Notes: generated by a model from the letters alone, not told the origin. A DNA stretch of 64,000 bases from Albidovulum sp. (GCA_026989275.1 JALSJQ010000040.1:62001-126000); one strand, 5' to 3'. Shown: positions 9,619 to 18,917, counted from the first letter of the stretch. Numbers and translations: made by a program.

Positions 9619-10353
9619 TCAGCCGTTTTGCGCCTCGCGGCTCCAGTAGAGCCCGGCAAGCGCACCCATGAAGAGCCAGGCGGCAGCGTTCACCGCCAGC
9701 GAGCGGCCGACGAAGAGCGCCTGCAGCTCGGGCGACGTCACGCCCCCGAAGGCATCGGGGTGCGGGGCGCCGACGAGATGGGGCAGAAGAACGAGGGCGA
9801 GGCCGAGCGCCACCGGCCACCACCCCTTGCCGAAGGCGACGAAGGCGGTGCCGGCGGCGGTGAGAAGCACGGTGGCGGTCCACCAGATCTGGCGCGCCGT
9901 GAGCGGTGCGGCCGAGCTGCCGGGCAGCTCCGGCGGCAGGCCGGCGGCCGGGGCCAGGTGAAAGGCGAGAAAGCCGCACAGGCCCCAGACGATGCCGCGC
10001 CGCCAGTCGATCGATGCGGTGAGCCCCGCCCCCAGGGCCAGCGAAATGGCGACCGAAAGCAGGATGGCGAAGGCCACCCAGATCACGAGGTCGGCCGAGA
10101 AGGTCAGGAGATGGCGCTCGATCCCGCTTTCGCCCGCTTCATGGGCCTTCTCGTGTGCCTCGATCGTGACCTTCTTCTCTGTGGCGGAGGGGGTGCCGTC
10201 CTCTGCCGCCCCGACGAAATGGGTGAGCACGCCGGTTTCGTAAAGTTCGGCTTCGAGAATGAGCGGCACGGTCAGCCACAATTGCAGCACAGCGGCGAGC
10301 ACGCCTGCGCCGAGGCCGGCGAACAGCCCGCCGGCAAGCAGTTTCTTCAACAT
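9619..10353 (-). CDS. cbtA: Cobalt transporter subunit CbtA
   Basis: A 244-residue inner-membrane protein matching CbtA, predicted cobalt transporter subunit, with about five hydrophobic segments: one at the N-terminus (residues 3-33), others near 85-115, 125-145, 160-200 and 215-240. A short charged and histidine-containing stretch (IEAHEKAHEAGESGIERH) lies after the first helix and may handle metal. It is 100 bp downstream of cbtB, its standard partner. Known from comparative genomics as a B12-riboswitch-regulated cobalt uptake pair; direct biochemical data are limited. Confidence 0.9.
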   Translation of the reverse strand: MLKKLLAGGLFAGLGAGVLAAVLQLWLTVPLILEAELYETGVLTHFVGAAEDGTPSATEKKVTIEAHEKAHEAGESGIERHLLTFSADLVIWVAFAILLSVAISLALGAGLTASIDWRRGIVWGLCGFLAFHLAPAAGLPPELPGSSAAPLTARQIWWTATVLLTAAGTAFVAFGKGWWPVALGLALVLLPHLVGAPHPDAFGGVTSPELQALFVGRSLAVNAAAWLFMGALAGLYWSREAQNG

Positions 10354-10453
10354 GTCGATGTCCTCCGTCAGGTCCGACCGGCACGCGAATCATGCCCTTC
10401 CCCTCAAGGGGCAGGGTCGCGGCCCGATCGGCCTGCTTGCGGGGCCGGGTGGA

Positions 10454-10633
10454 TCAGTGGCAGGCGAAGCCGATCGAATGCCGGGCGTCGTGCGCGCTGT
10501 CATGGAAGACGGCTGTCGGTGTGAAACCGGCGAAGAAGATGAGCAGCAGCGCGATCGCACTGGCACCGAGATAGGCCGGCAACTGGCTGGCAAGGGGGAG
10601 CGCCTTCGCGGCGGCGGTTCTGGCAGTGGTCAT
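10454..10633 (-). CDS. cbtB: Cobalt transporter subunit CbtB
   Basis: A 59-residue protein with one transmembrane helix (about residues 20-40) and the characteristic C-terminal metal-binding tail HDSAHDARHSIGFACH, rich in histidine with a terminal cysteine-histidine. This tail defines CbtB. The ATG at 10633 has AAAGGAGA upstream. It is the first gene after the cobalamin riboswitch, and a small hairpin abuts its ribosome binding site, so it is the most direct target of riboswitch control. Confidence 0.93.
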   Translation of the reverse strand: MTTARTAAAKALPLASQLPAYLGASAIALLLIFFAGFTPTAVFHDSAHDARHSIGFACH

Positions 10634-10646
10634 GTCTTTCTCCTTT

Positions 10647-10663
10647 CCCGTCCACCCGACGGG
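10647..10663 (-). promoter_or_regulatory. Hairpin next to the cbtB ribosome binding site
   Basis: On the transcript, CCCGTC and GACGGG pair around a five-base loop, ending a few bases before the AAAGGAG ribosome binding site of cbtB. It lies between the riboswitch aptamer and the start codon and could be part of the expression platform that hides the ribosome binding site when cobalamin is bound. No U-tract follows, so transcription termination is less likely. The role is inferred. Confidence 0.4.
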
Positions 10664-10678
10664 GTTGATGGAACCGAT

Positions 10679-10875
10679 GCACGGCCGGTCTCCTGGCTCG
10701 CGGGTCTTCGCGCAACTCCGCCTTCCCGGCCTTCGCCAGTGGCTTGAGGGAGCGCGCTCGCCGCATACAGTCGCGGGGGCGGCTGCGGCTTCGGGCCCCG
10801 ATATGGGTCGCCCTGTACCGCATTCCCGTTTCACCCCGGATGCTTTGCATCCCTTCGGGGAACCGTGCCGGCTCC
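10679..10875 (-). ncRNA. Cobalamin riboswitch
   Basis: Leader RNA of the cbtB-cobN operon. Read on the minus strand it shows the B12-box region GCCACTGG followed by GGGAAGGC, then GAGCCAGGAGACCGGCC near the 3' end, all diagnostic of the AdoCbl aptamer. CCGCGACTGTATGCGG in the middle and GGTGAAACGGGAATGCGGT in the 5' part also fit. The ends pair (GCACGG at 10868-10863 with CCGTGC at 10684-10679), setting the limits. Binding of adenosylcobalamin is expected to shut off cobalt uptake and cobN. Confidence 0.93.
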
Positions 10876-11113
10876 ATTATTCGCCCTTTGCTGTCGCCGT
10901 CAACGATTTTCCGCTTGCCCAACCAAGGCGGAACGTGCGGGCGAATCGCCAATATCTGGGGGGCGCATGCCGAGGCGGTGGCATATCTGGCTATCTCGTT
11001 GACAGGGGCATTCCCCTCGCGCATCCTTGTTCGCTGAATCGCAGCCTTTTTCCGCCCCGGTCGGAAAAGCCCCGGCCGAGAGATGCGCCGGCCGAAGAGA
11101 CCCGGAGGACCCC

Positions 11114-14100
11114 GTGCAGTTCACCCGCCTTCGCCTCAACGGGTTCAAGAGTTTCGTCGATCCGACCGAGCTTCTCATCCGCGAGGGGCTGACCGGGATC
11201 GTCGGGCCCAATGGCTGCGGCAAGTCGAACCTCCTCGAGGCGCTGCGCTGGGTGATGGGAGAGAACCGTCCGAAGGCGATGCGCGGCGCCGGCATGGAGG
11301 ACGTGATCTTCGCCGGCTCCCTCACGCGGCCGCCGCGCAATTTCGCCGAGGTCGCCCTCACCATCGACAATGCCGACCGCACCGCTCCTGCCGCCTTCAA
11401 CGACAGCGATGTGCTCGAGGTCGTCCGCCGCATCACCAGGGACGCCGGATCGGCCTACAAGGTCAACGGCAAGGACGTGCGGGCGCGCGACGTGCAGATG
11501 CTGTTCGCCGATGCCTCGACCGGGGCCCATTCGCCCGCCCTCGTGCGTCAGGGGCAGATCGCCGAGCTCATCAATGCCAAGCCGGCCGCGCGGCGGCGGA
11601 TCCTCGAGGAAGCCGCCGGCATCGCCGGACTCTATCAGCGGCGGCACGAGGCCGAGCTGAGATTGAATGCCACCGAAGGCAATCTCGAGCGGGTCGAGGA
11701 CGTGCTCGACCAGCTCAAGGGGCAGCTGGCTTCGCTTGCCCGTCAGGCGCGGCAGGCAGCCCGTTATCGCGAGATCGGGGCGAAGCTGCGGCGGGCCGAG
11801 GCGCTCCTCCTCTATCGCCGCTGGCAGGCGGCCGGGGAGGCGGCGGCGGCGGCCGAGGCCGAGCTCGTGACGCGGACCGGCGAAGTGGCGCGGCTCGCGG
11901 CGGAAGCCTCCGATGCGATGCGGTTGCATGATGATGCCGAGGCCGCCCTGCCGCCCTTGCGCGAGGAGCGGGCGATCGCCGCCGCGCTCGTGCAGCGGCT
12001 TGCCCTCGAGCGCGACCGGCTCGTGGCGGAGGCCGAACGGGTGCGCGAGGAGATCGCCCGCACCCGCCGCACCATTTCCCAGCTCGGGGAAGACATGGCC
12101 CGCGAGGAGGCGCTGGCCAGGGACGCGGCCGGCACCATTTCCCGCCTCGAATGGGAAACCCGCGAGATCGAGAAGGCCGCCGAGGGCGCCGACGAACGGA
12201 TCGCCGCCGCGTCGGCCGCAGCGCGGGAGGCGGCCGAAAGGCTCAAGGAGGAAGAGGCGGCCCTCGATGCGCTCTCGGAGGATCTTGCCCGGCTCACCGC
12301 ACGCCACCAGTCGGCCGAGCGGCTCGTGAACGATGCCCAGCGGATGGTCGAGCGCAACACCGCCGAGGCGGAGAAGGCCGGGGCCGAGGCGGAGAAGGCC
12401 CGGGCTCGCGAGGCAGCGGCCGCGGAAGCGATGGCGGAGGCGGCCCGGCGGCTCGCCGGGGCCGAGGCCGCCACGCGCGCTGCCGAGGAGGCCCATCTCG
12501 AGATCGAGGCTCGCCGCACCGCGCTTCAGGAGCGCGAGGCCGAGGCCCGGGCCCATCTCTCGCAGATGGAAGGCGAGGAGGGGGCGCTTCGGGCCGAATT
12601 CGACGCCTTGCGCCGGCTGGTCGAGCGCGAGGCTTCGGAAACCGATGCCCTCCTCGACCGCATAAGGGTGGCGCCCGGATGGGAAGCGGCGGTGGGGGCG
12701 GCGCTCGGCGATGATCTGCAGGCCCCCGAGCTCGCGGGCGAGGCCGCCGAGGCGGAGGAAAGCGGCTGGGTGGCGCTCGCGGACGATCTTCCTTCGCCTG
12801 TCTGGCCCGACGGGGTGACGCCCCTGGCCGCGCATGTCGAGGCGCCGCCGGTGCTGGCCCGCCGACTCGGCCGCATCGGCGTGGTTGCGACGGTGGAGGA
12901 CGGGCATCGCCTGCAGCCCCTGCTCGGCCCGGGCGGGCGCCTCGTCAGCCGCGAGGGGGATCTGTGGCGCTGGGACGGCTACCGGATCGCCGCCGGAGAC
13001 GCTGCCGGCTCGGCCGCGCTGCGGTTGCGCCAGCTGAACCGGCTCGAAACGCTGCGCCAGGAGCTCGAGGAAGCCCGTGCCCGGGCCGAGGGGGCGCGGC
13101 AGGCCCATGCGCTTCTGCGCCGCCAGCTTGCGGAGGTGGCCGAGGAGGAGAAGGCGGCGCGTGAAGCGCGGCGCGCCGCCGACCGGGCGCTGGCCGAGGC
13201 GTCGCGCGCGCTTTCGAAGGCCGAGGCGGAACGCAATATCGCCTCGGGGCAGCGCGAACAGCTCGAACTGGCCGCCCGGCGCCATGCCGAGGAAGCGGCG
13301 GCGGCCCGGGCGCGGCTGGAGGAAGCCCGATCGGCTCTGGCGGCGCTCGAGGATCCGGCCACGCTGCGGCTGGCACTCGAGGAGAGGCGCACCGCGGTCG
13401 AGGATCTGCGTCGGGAGATGCTCCGGCGCCGCTCCGAGGAGAGCGCGCTGTTGCGCGAGGTCGAGGCGCGGACGCGGCGACGGCAGGAGATCACCCGCGA
13501 ACTGGCCGGCTGGCGCCACCGACAGGAGACGGCCGGTGAACGGATCGCTGCTCTGGGGCGCCGGCTGGCGGAAGCCGAGGAAGCCCTGGCCGCCCTGGAG
13601 ATGCGCCCCGAGGCGATCGCTGCCGACATCGCCCGGCTCGACGCCGAACTCGAAACGGCCGAAGCCCGCAAGAGCGCCGCCGCACGCGCGCTCGACAAGG
13701 GGGAGACGGCGCTTCAGGAAGCGGCGCTCCGCCTTCGCAAGGCCGAGGCGGCGCTGGGGGCGGCCCGCGAGGCGCGCGCCGGAGCCGAGGCGCGGGCCGA
13801 AGGTGCACGCGAAGCCCTGCGCGAGGCTGCCGCCCTGCTCGCGGAGGAGACCGGGCATCCCCCCGAAACCCTGCTCGAGGCCCTCGGCGTCACGCCCGGG
13901 GAGGTGCCGTCCATCGAGGCGCTCGAGATCGAGATCGCGACCTTGCACCGCCAGCGCGACGCGATGGGGGCGGTCAACCTGCGGGCCGAGGAGGATGCAG
14001 CCGGGATCCGCGAGGAATTCGAGACGCTCGAGCGCGAGAAGACCGATCTCGAGGCCGCCGTCGCCCGTCTGCGGCTCGGCATCCAGAGCCTGAACCGCGA

Positions 14101-14584
14101 GGGTCGCGAGCGCCTTCTGACGGCCTTCGAGGAGGTCAACCGCAATTTCGCCACCCTCTTCACCCATCTTTTCGGCGGTGGGGAGGCGCGGCTGGTGATG
14201 GTCGAATCGGACGATCCGCTTTCCGCCGGTCTCGAGATCATGTGCCAGCCGCCGGGCAAGAAGCTCTCGACCCTGTCGCTCCTTTCGGGCGGGGAGCAGA
14301 CGCTGACGGCCCTGGCCCTGATCTTCGCCGTCTTTCTTGCCAACCCGGCGCCGATCTGCGTGCTCGACGAGGTCGATGCGCCGCTCGACGATGCCAACGT
14401 CACCCGTTTCTGCGATCTTCTCGACGAGATGATCCGCCGCACCGAGACGCGCTTCCTCATCATCACCCACCATGCGATCACCATGAGCCGCATGGATCGG
14501 CTCTTCGGCGTGACCATGGCCGAGCAGGGGGTGAGCCAGCTCGTCAGCGTCGATCTCAAGGGCGCCGAGCGGCTGGTGGCATGA
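11114..14584 (+). CDS. smc: Chromosome segregation protein SMC
   Basis: Condensin ATPase of 1156 residues that organises and segregates the chromosome. The N-terminal ABC half holds Walker A (GPNGCGKS, residues 31-38). Long Ala/Glu/Arg-rich coiled coils occupy about 170-500 and 650-980, separated by a hinge around 515-640. The C-terminal half carries the signature LLSGGEQTLTALAL near 1057 and Walker B VLDEVDAPLDDAN near 1085. The GTG start is chosen because GGAGG lies five bases upstream and the protein then opens VQFTRLRLNGFKSF as SMC proteins do; an upstream in-frame ATG at 11027 would add 29 unlike residues. ScpA and ScpB are not adjacent. Confidence 0.97.
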   Translation: MQFTRLRLNGFKSFVDPTELLIREGLTGIVGPNGCGKSNLLEALRWVMGENRPKAMRGAGMEDVIFAGSLTRPPRNFAEVALTIDNADRTAPAAFNDSDVLEVVRRITRDAGSAYKVNGKDVRARDVQMLFADASTGAHSPALVRQGQIAELINAKPAARRRILEEAAGIAGLYQRRHEAELRLNATEGNLERVEDVLDQLKGQLASLARQARQAARYREIGAKLRRAEALLLYRRWQAAGEAAAAAEAELVTRTGEVARLAAEASDAMRLHDDAEAALPPLREERAIAAALVQRLALERDRLVAEAERVREEIARTRRTISQLGEDMAREEALARDAAGTISRLEWETREIEKAAEGADERIAAASAAAREAAERLKEEEAALDALSEDLARLTARHQSAERLVNDAQRMVERNTAEAEKAGAEAEKARAREAAAAEAMAEAARRLAGAEAATRAAEEAHLEIEARRTALQEREAEARAHLSQMEGEEGALRAEFDALRRLVEREASETDALLDRIRVAPGWEAAVGAALGDDLQAPELAGEAAEAEESGWVALADDLPSPVWPDGVTPLAAHVEAPPVLARRLGRIGVVATVEDGHRLQPLLGPGGRLVSREGDLWRWDGYRIAAGDAAGSAALRLRQLNRLETLRQELEEARARAEGARQAHALLRRQLAEVAEEEKAAREARRAADRALAEASRALSKAEAERNIASGQREQLELAARRHAEEAAAARARLEEARSALAALEDPATLRLALEERRTAVEDLRREMLRRRSEESALLREVEARTRRRQEITRELAGWRHRQETAGERIAALGRRLAEAEEALAALEMRPEAIAADIARLDAELETAEARKSAAARALDKGETALQEAALRLRKAEAALGAAREARAGAEARAEGAREALREAAALLAEETGHPPETLLEALGVTPGEVPSIEALEIEIATLHRQRDAMGAVNLRAEEDAAGIREEFETLEREKTDLEAAVARLRLGIQSLNREGRERLLTAFEEVNRNFATLFTHLFGGGEARLVMVESDDPLSAGLEIMCQPPGKKLSTLSLLSGGEQTLTALALIFAVFLANPAPICVLDEVDAPLDDANVTRFCDLLDEMIRRTETRFLIITHHAITMSRMDRLFGVTMAEQGVSQLVSVDLKGAERLVA

Positions 14585-14673
14585 GAAGGGCGGCCCGAGA
14601 AGGGTTGCCCTGGCGGGCGGACATGCGCAGGATCGGGAAGATGTCCGAATATGTTTCGCGAAGGATCGAAGGG

Positions 14674-15165
14674 ATGACCGTCTTGCCCCGCTTCCGCTCC
14701 GTTTCCGCCGCTCTCGCCTCTGCCGCCCTGACGGCGACGTCGGCCGCCGCCGGCAGCATCGTCGCCTCCGATCCGGTGGCCCTGCAGGCCTATTTCCTCA
14801 ACGAGGGAGTGCCCATGAAGCTGACCGAGGACGAGCAGGGCGACCCGCTCCTCCAGGGCCGCTATTACGGCACCCGCTTCTCGATCTATTTCTTCGGATG
14901 CACCGGGGGCAAGGAGTGCACTTCGATCCAGTATCACGCCGGCTACGGGCTCGACGGGCCGGTGCCGCTCGACATCCTCGACGGCTGGAACCGCGATTAC
15001 CGCTATGCCCGGGCTTATCGTGACGGGGCGAGCGATGCGGCGGTGCATCTCGAATACGATGTCTTTCTCGGCGAGAAAGGGCTCGACGAGGCCGATTTCG
15101 CCGAAACCTTCACCATCTGGACCGGGTTGATCGAGGATTTCGAGAAGCTGCTCGAAACCTACTGA
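14674..15165 (+). CDS. Exported YbjN-domain protein
   Basis: A 163-residue protein with a cleavable signal peptide (hydrophobic, alanine-rich, ending TSAAAG near residue 25) and a YbjN-like domain: ALQAYFLNEGVPMKLTEDEQGDP, a central GCTGGKECTSIQYHAGY with two cysteines, and a C-terminal FTIWTGLIEDFEKLL helix. YbjN proteins adopt a chaperone-like fold of uncertain role; this version is periplasmic. ATG at 14674 gives a normal signal peptide; ATG at 14641 is an alternative. It lies 89 bp after smc on the same strand and is convergent with the transglycosylase gene. Confidence 0.8.
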   Translation: MTVLPRFRSVSAALASAALTATSAAAGSIVASDPVALQAYFLNEGVPMKLTEDEQGDPLLQGRYYGTRFSIYFFGCTGGKECTSIQYHAGYGLDGPVPLDILDGWNRDYRYARAYRDGASDAAVHLEYDVFLGEKGLDEADFAETFTIWTGLIEDFEKLLETY

Positions 15166-15235
15166 CGGGAAGGACCTGCCGACGGGAAAGCCGCGCCCTG
15201 CCGGAAGCGCAATCGGGTCCGGTGGGGGGGTCCGG

Positions 15236-15268
15236 GGAGCGAACGGGCGGCCCCGTCGGCCGCGCTCC
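15236..15268. terminator. Possible bidirectional hairpin between convergent genes
   Basis: GGAGCG (15236-15241) can pair with CGCTCC (15263-15268), with an inner stem CGGCC/GGCCG and an asymmetric internal loop. It lies between the convergent YbjN-like gene and transglycosylase gene. No T-run is present on either side, so intrinsic termination is weakly supported. Confidence 0.3.
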
Positions 15269-15285
15269 GCCCCCGACCCGCGTGC

Positions 15286-16491
15286 TCAGAGCCGCCCGAG
15301 CAGCGCCCGCGTCGGCCAGCCGTCGGCCGGCAGGCCGAGGCGCTTCTGCTCCGCACGCACGGCGGCGCGGGTGCCGGCGCCGAGCACCCCGTCGATCTTG
15401 CCGACATCGTGGCCACGGGCGCGGAGCTTCCGTTGCAGGGCCTTCATCTCCGCGAGCGAAAGCGGCGGATCGGGATTGCCCGGATCGAAGGACGGCGCTC
15501 CGGCAAGGCGGGTGGCGAAATAGGCCGCCGTCGTCACATAGACGAAGCTCCGGTTCCATTCGAAGAACACGTCGAAATTGCGGAAGACCATGAAGGCCGG
15601 GCCCTTGCGCCCCTGCGGCAGGATGATCGCGGCCGGCATGTCCTCCCGGATCGGCCAAGGCGGCCGATAGCGCGGCTGCACCTTCTCCGCGAGCCAGCTT
15701 CGCACCGGCCGACGGACGGCAAGACCGGTCTTCGCCCAGTCGAGATCGGGGGGCACGCTTACCTCGATCATCCACGGTTCGCCACGGCGCCAGCCGAACT
15801 CCGCGAGCAGTCGCGCCCCGGTGAGCAAGGCGTCGGCGGCGCTTTCCTTGAGCCGGACATGGCCGTCGCCGTCGCCATCGACACCGAGACGCAGGATGTC
15901 GGCGGGCAGCATCTGCACCATGCCGATCTCCCCCGCCCAGGCACCGGTGGTGCGGACCGGGTCGAAATCGCCCCTTTCGTAAAGGCGGAGCGCGGCAAGG
16001 ATCTGCGGCCGGAAGAGACCGGGCCGGCGGCAGTCATGGGCAAGGGTGACGAGCGCGTTCAGCGTGTTGAAGTCGCCCTGAAAGGCGCCGTAATCGGTTT
16101 CGAGCGCCCAAAGGGCGAGGAGCACCGGCCCCGGCACGCCGAAGCGCCGCTCGGCCTCGGCGAGAATGGCGGCCGCTTCCCTTGCCTTGCGACGGCCGAC
16201 GATCAGCCGGTTCCGCGAGATCACCCGGCGGGCAAATTCGGTGAAGGTGAGGCGGAAGACGCCCTGGGCCCGGTCGCGCCGCAGCACTTTCGGATCGGGC
16301 CGGACATGGGCGAAGAAGCGCCGCACGCTGGCCGGATCGTGGCCGCGGCTGACGGCTTCGTGTTCGAGACCGCGGACGAACCGCCGAAAATCGCCGCCGC
16401 AGGGCACGCGCTCGGCCAGGGCGCCCCGTGCCGGGAGAGCGGCGAGGAAGGCTGCAAGGAAGATCGGGCGGAAGAAGCGGAACAGGGGCAT
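15286..16491 (-). CDS. Lytic murein transglycosylase (MltB type) with peptidoglycan-binding domain
   Basis: Cleaves the glycan strands of peptidoglycan in the periplasm. The 401-residue product has a signal peptide (FFRPIFLAAFLAALPARGALA), then the SLT_2/MltB catalytic domain with the catalytic glutamate in LLALWALETDYGAFQGD, GDFNTLNALVTLA and GEIGMVQMLPADI. A C-terminal peptidoglycan-binding domain (LSLAEMKALQRKLRARGHDVGKIDG, about 330-400) follows. The start at 16491 places the signal peptide at the N-terminus; an upstream in-frame ATG at 16584 would put 31 unlikely residues before it. No strong ribosome binding site is visible, so the start is less certain than the family. Confidence 0.9.
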   Translation of the reverse strand: MPLFRFFRPIFLAAFLAALPARGALAERVPCGGDFRRFVRGLEHEAVSRGHDPASVRRFFAHVRPDPKVLRRDRAQGVFRLTFTEFARRVISRNRLIVGRRKAREAAAILAEAERRFGVPGPVLLALWALETDYGAFQGDFNTLNALVTLAHDCRRPGLFRPQILAALRLYERGDFDPVRTTGAWAGEIGMVQMLPADILRLGVDGDGDGHVRLKESAADALLTGARLLAEFGWRRGEPWMIEVSVPPDLDWAKTGLAVRRPVRSWLAEKVQPRYRPPWPIREDMPAAIILPQGRKGPAFMVFRNFDVFFEWNRSFVYVTTAAYFATRLAGAPSFDPGNPDPPLSLAEMKALQRKLRARGHDVGKIDGVLGAGTRAAVRAEQKRLGLPADGWPTRALLGRL

Positions 16492-16608
16492 GGGCGCACT
16501 CGTCAACAATGGCCACAAGCCGCGAGAGGCGGGTTCGGGGGGCGGCCGATGCTCCGAGGATAGCGTTTCCCGTCCCGATGCCAAGAAGATCGTTCTTCCC
16601 CCTCCCTG

Positions 16609-17793
16609 TCAGCCCGCAGCTTCGGGGCGCGGTAGTGCGCGCTCGAGCGCGGCGAGAAGGCGACGGCCCCGCTCGTTGACGAGCAACCCTTCCCCCAGCC
16701 GGTTCATCACATAGCCCATCGCGAGGCGGCGGTGCGGGTCGGCCATAACGAAACTGCCGCCCATGCCCACATGGCCGAAACTGCCGGGCGCCAGGGGAAA
16801 ATCCATGTCGCGTGCCCCCTCGGGCGCATGCATGGCGAGCATGGCACCTTCCGAGAACGCGGTTTCGGTGAGCAGCAGCCGGTCCGGGCCGCGGGAGCGG
16901 GGCCGCGCGAGCGCCGCCACGCGCTCGGCGGAGAGCAGATCGCCGCCGCCGAGCGTCAGCGGGGCGACGAGACGGGCCAGCGCACGGGCGGTGCCGACGG
17001 CACCGGCCGCGCCGATCTCGGCCCGGCGATAGGCGGGGTCGTTCCAGTCCCAGCGGCCGGTATTGAGCATGGCCCGTCCCTGAAGCGAATCAGGATCGGT
17101 GAAGGCGGCGGCATAGAAGGGGGCGGGCGGGTTTTTCCGGTCGATGCGTCCCTTCAGGATCGGCGCGACGCGGTGATCCTCGCTTTCGGGCAGGCTGATG
17201 TGCAGATCGAGGCCGAGCGGGGCCGCGATGCGGTCCCGGAAAAGGGTGTCGAGCCCGGCGCCGCCGGCGCGCCGCAAAGGTTCGCCGACGAGCCAGCCGA
17301 AGGTCAGCATGTGATAGCCGTGGTCCGTGCCCGGCTGCCAGAACGGCGCCGCCTCCTCGAGCCGGCGCACCATGGTGTTCCAGTCGAGAAAGGCGCCCCG
17401 GGGCAGCGGAGCGGAAAAGGCCGGCAGGCCGGCGCGATGGGCCAGCATGTCCTGCAGTGTGGTGGCGGCCTTCGCGGGGCTGCCGGCGGCATATTCGGGC
17501 CACCAGCGGGTGACGGGCACGTCCGGCAGCAGGAGTCCCTCGTCGATCAGCCGATGGGCGAGGATGGCCGTTGCGAGCTTGGTGCTGGAGAAGACCGGCA
17601 CGAGCGTGTCCTGCCGCCAGGGAAGGCCCTTGCCGGGGTCGGCCATACCGCCCCACAGATCGACCACCATCTCCCCCTCGAGAACGACGCACAGCGCCGC
17701 ACCGATCTCACCGTGGTGCGCGAAATTTTCGGCAAAGGCGTCGGTCAGGGGGGTGAAGAGCGGGTCGGCACGGCCTGCAATCGTCGTTTCCAT
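16609..17793 (-). CDS. Serine hydrolase of the beta-lactamase/EstB family
   Basis: A 394-residue class C-like serine hydrolase, probably a cytoplasmic esterase since no signal peptide is visible. The catalytic S-x-x-K is in VFSSTKLA (about residue 70). A tyrosine in DHGYHMLTFGWLVG supplies the YxN-like element, and HVGMGGS near residue 340 sits where the KTG-like box occurs. The family (Pfam Beta-lactamase) includes esterases and D-aminopeptidases; the substrate cannot be read from sequence. It is divergent from the LysR gene at 17985, which may regulate it. Confidence 0.85.
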   Translation of the reverse strand: METTIAGRADPLFTPLTDAFAENFAHHGEIGAALCVVLEGEMVVDLWGGMADPGKGLPWRQDTLVPVFSSTKLATAILAHRLIDEGLLLPDVPVTRWWPEYAAGSPAKAATTLQDMLAHRAGLPAFSAPLPRGAFLDWNTMVRRLEEAAPFWQPGTDHGYHMLTFGWLVGEPLRRAGGAGLDTLFRDRIAAPLGLDLHISLPESEDHRVAPILKGRIDRKNPPAPFYAAAFTDPDSLQGRAMLNTGRWDWNDPAYRRAEIGAAGAVGTARALARLVAPLTLGGGDLLSAERVAALARPRSRGPDRLLLTETAFSEGAMLAMHAPEGARDMDFPLAPGSFGHVGMGGSFVMADPHRRLAMGYVMNRLGEGLLVNERGRRLLAALERALPRPEAAG

Positions 17794-17984
17794 CGTCTTC
17801 CCTTCTCATGTGCCGCCTGTGCGGGGCGGGGCATCCCGGTTTATGGTAAGGTCGTCTGACCTGTTCCCGCATGAAGTGTCGCACCCCGCATGCTTGCCTT
17901 CTTGATTGACTCGCGGCAAGCCGGGAAGGATAAGATGGGTATGCAGCTACCTTTCCGGCCTTGCCCGGCACCTGTCTGTGGAGA

Positions 17985-18917
17985 ATGTCTTTCGTGGCGA
18001 GCGATCTGGGACGCATCTTCCGTCAATTGGTCACACTTGCGGAATGCGGCAATTACCGCAAGGCCGCCCGGCGGCTGGGCATCACGCATTCGGCGCTTTC
18101 GCAGGCCGTCTCGCGCCTGGAGGCGAGCTACGACGTGCCGCTTTTCGAGCGCACCGGGGGGCGCACCGAGCCGACGATCTTCGGGCAGCGCCTGGTGGAA
18201 GCGGCCCGGATCTCGCTTCATGCGCTCGAGGAGGCCGAGCATGACATCGTCCGCTGGCGGGCCCGGGCGGCGGGCGAGCTGCGCATTTCAGCTGCGCCCT
18301 GCCTGGCGGGCGGCCCGCTGGCCCGGGCGGCGGCGGCGGCGCTTGCCGAGAGCGGGCAGGACTGCCGCCTTGCCGTCGAGCCGAAATCGCGGGAGGAGGC
18401 GTTGCGGGCGCTTGGTGCGGGTCTGCTCGATCTTCATGTGGACTATCACCCGGAGACCCTGCCCGACGGGTTCGTCGCCGAACCGCTGCCCCTGCCGCCG
18501 CTCGGCGCCTTCGTCCGCCCGGAGCACCCCTTGGCCGGGGCGCATGACCCCGTTCCCTTCGCGCGGCTTTTCGACGGGGCGACCATGATGCCGCGCGGCT
18601 CCGCGTGGCTCCGGCGCCAGATCGCGGCGACGCTGGGGGAGGATGAGGAAAGGGTCCGTCGCCGGATCTCGCCCATCAGCGATACCGGCTTCATGCTGCA
18701 TCTTCTCGAAATGCACGACATTGTCGCCCTGGCGCCCCGGGCCACGGTGACCCCCGCCCTTGCGAGCGGGCGGCTCGTGGAGGTCGAGATCGCCGATCCG
18801 GCCCTTGCCGCGCCCCTGCCGGGCGTCGTCTTCCGCGACAGGAAGAGCGAGATGCACCCTCTCGCCCGTCGCATCGTGTCGCTGATCCGGGAGGAGGCGC
18901 ACCGCGCCCACCTCTGA
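17985..18917 (+). CDS. LysR-family transcriptional regulator
   Basis: A 310-residue regulator with an N-terminal winged helix-turn-helix (NYRKAARRLGITHSALSQAVSRLE, about residues 20-43) and a ligand-binding domain over the remainder (GELRISAAP..., PLPPLGAFVRPEHPLAG, DTGFMLHLLEMHDIVALAP). The N-terminus is uncertain: ATG at 17985 lies immediately after GGAGA, GTG at 17994 has better spacing, and ATG at 17961 is also in frame. It is divergent from the serine hydrolase across about 190 bp, the usual LysR arrangement with a target gene. Effector unknown. Confidence 0.88.
   Translation: MSFVASDLGRIFRQLVTLAECGNYRKAARRLGITHSALSQAVSRLEASYDVPLFERTGGRTEPTIFGQRLVEAARISLHALEEAEHDIVRWRARAAGELRISAAPCLAGGPLARAAAAALAESGQDCRLAVEPKSREEALRALGAGLLDLHVDYHPETLPDGFVAEPLPLPPLGAFVRPEHPLAGAHDPVPFARLFDGATMMPRGSAWLRRQIAATLGEDEERVRRRISPISDTGFMLHLLEMHDIVALAPRATVTPALASGRLVEVEIADPALAAPLPGVVFRDRKSEMHPLARRIVSLIREEAHRAHL

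Noticed and set aside
10991-14473. Open frame of about 1160 codons on the minus strand opposite smc
   Set aside because: Composition is Gly/Arg/Leu-rich without motifs, and smc on the plus strand is unmistakable; an effect of high GC and codon bias.
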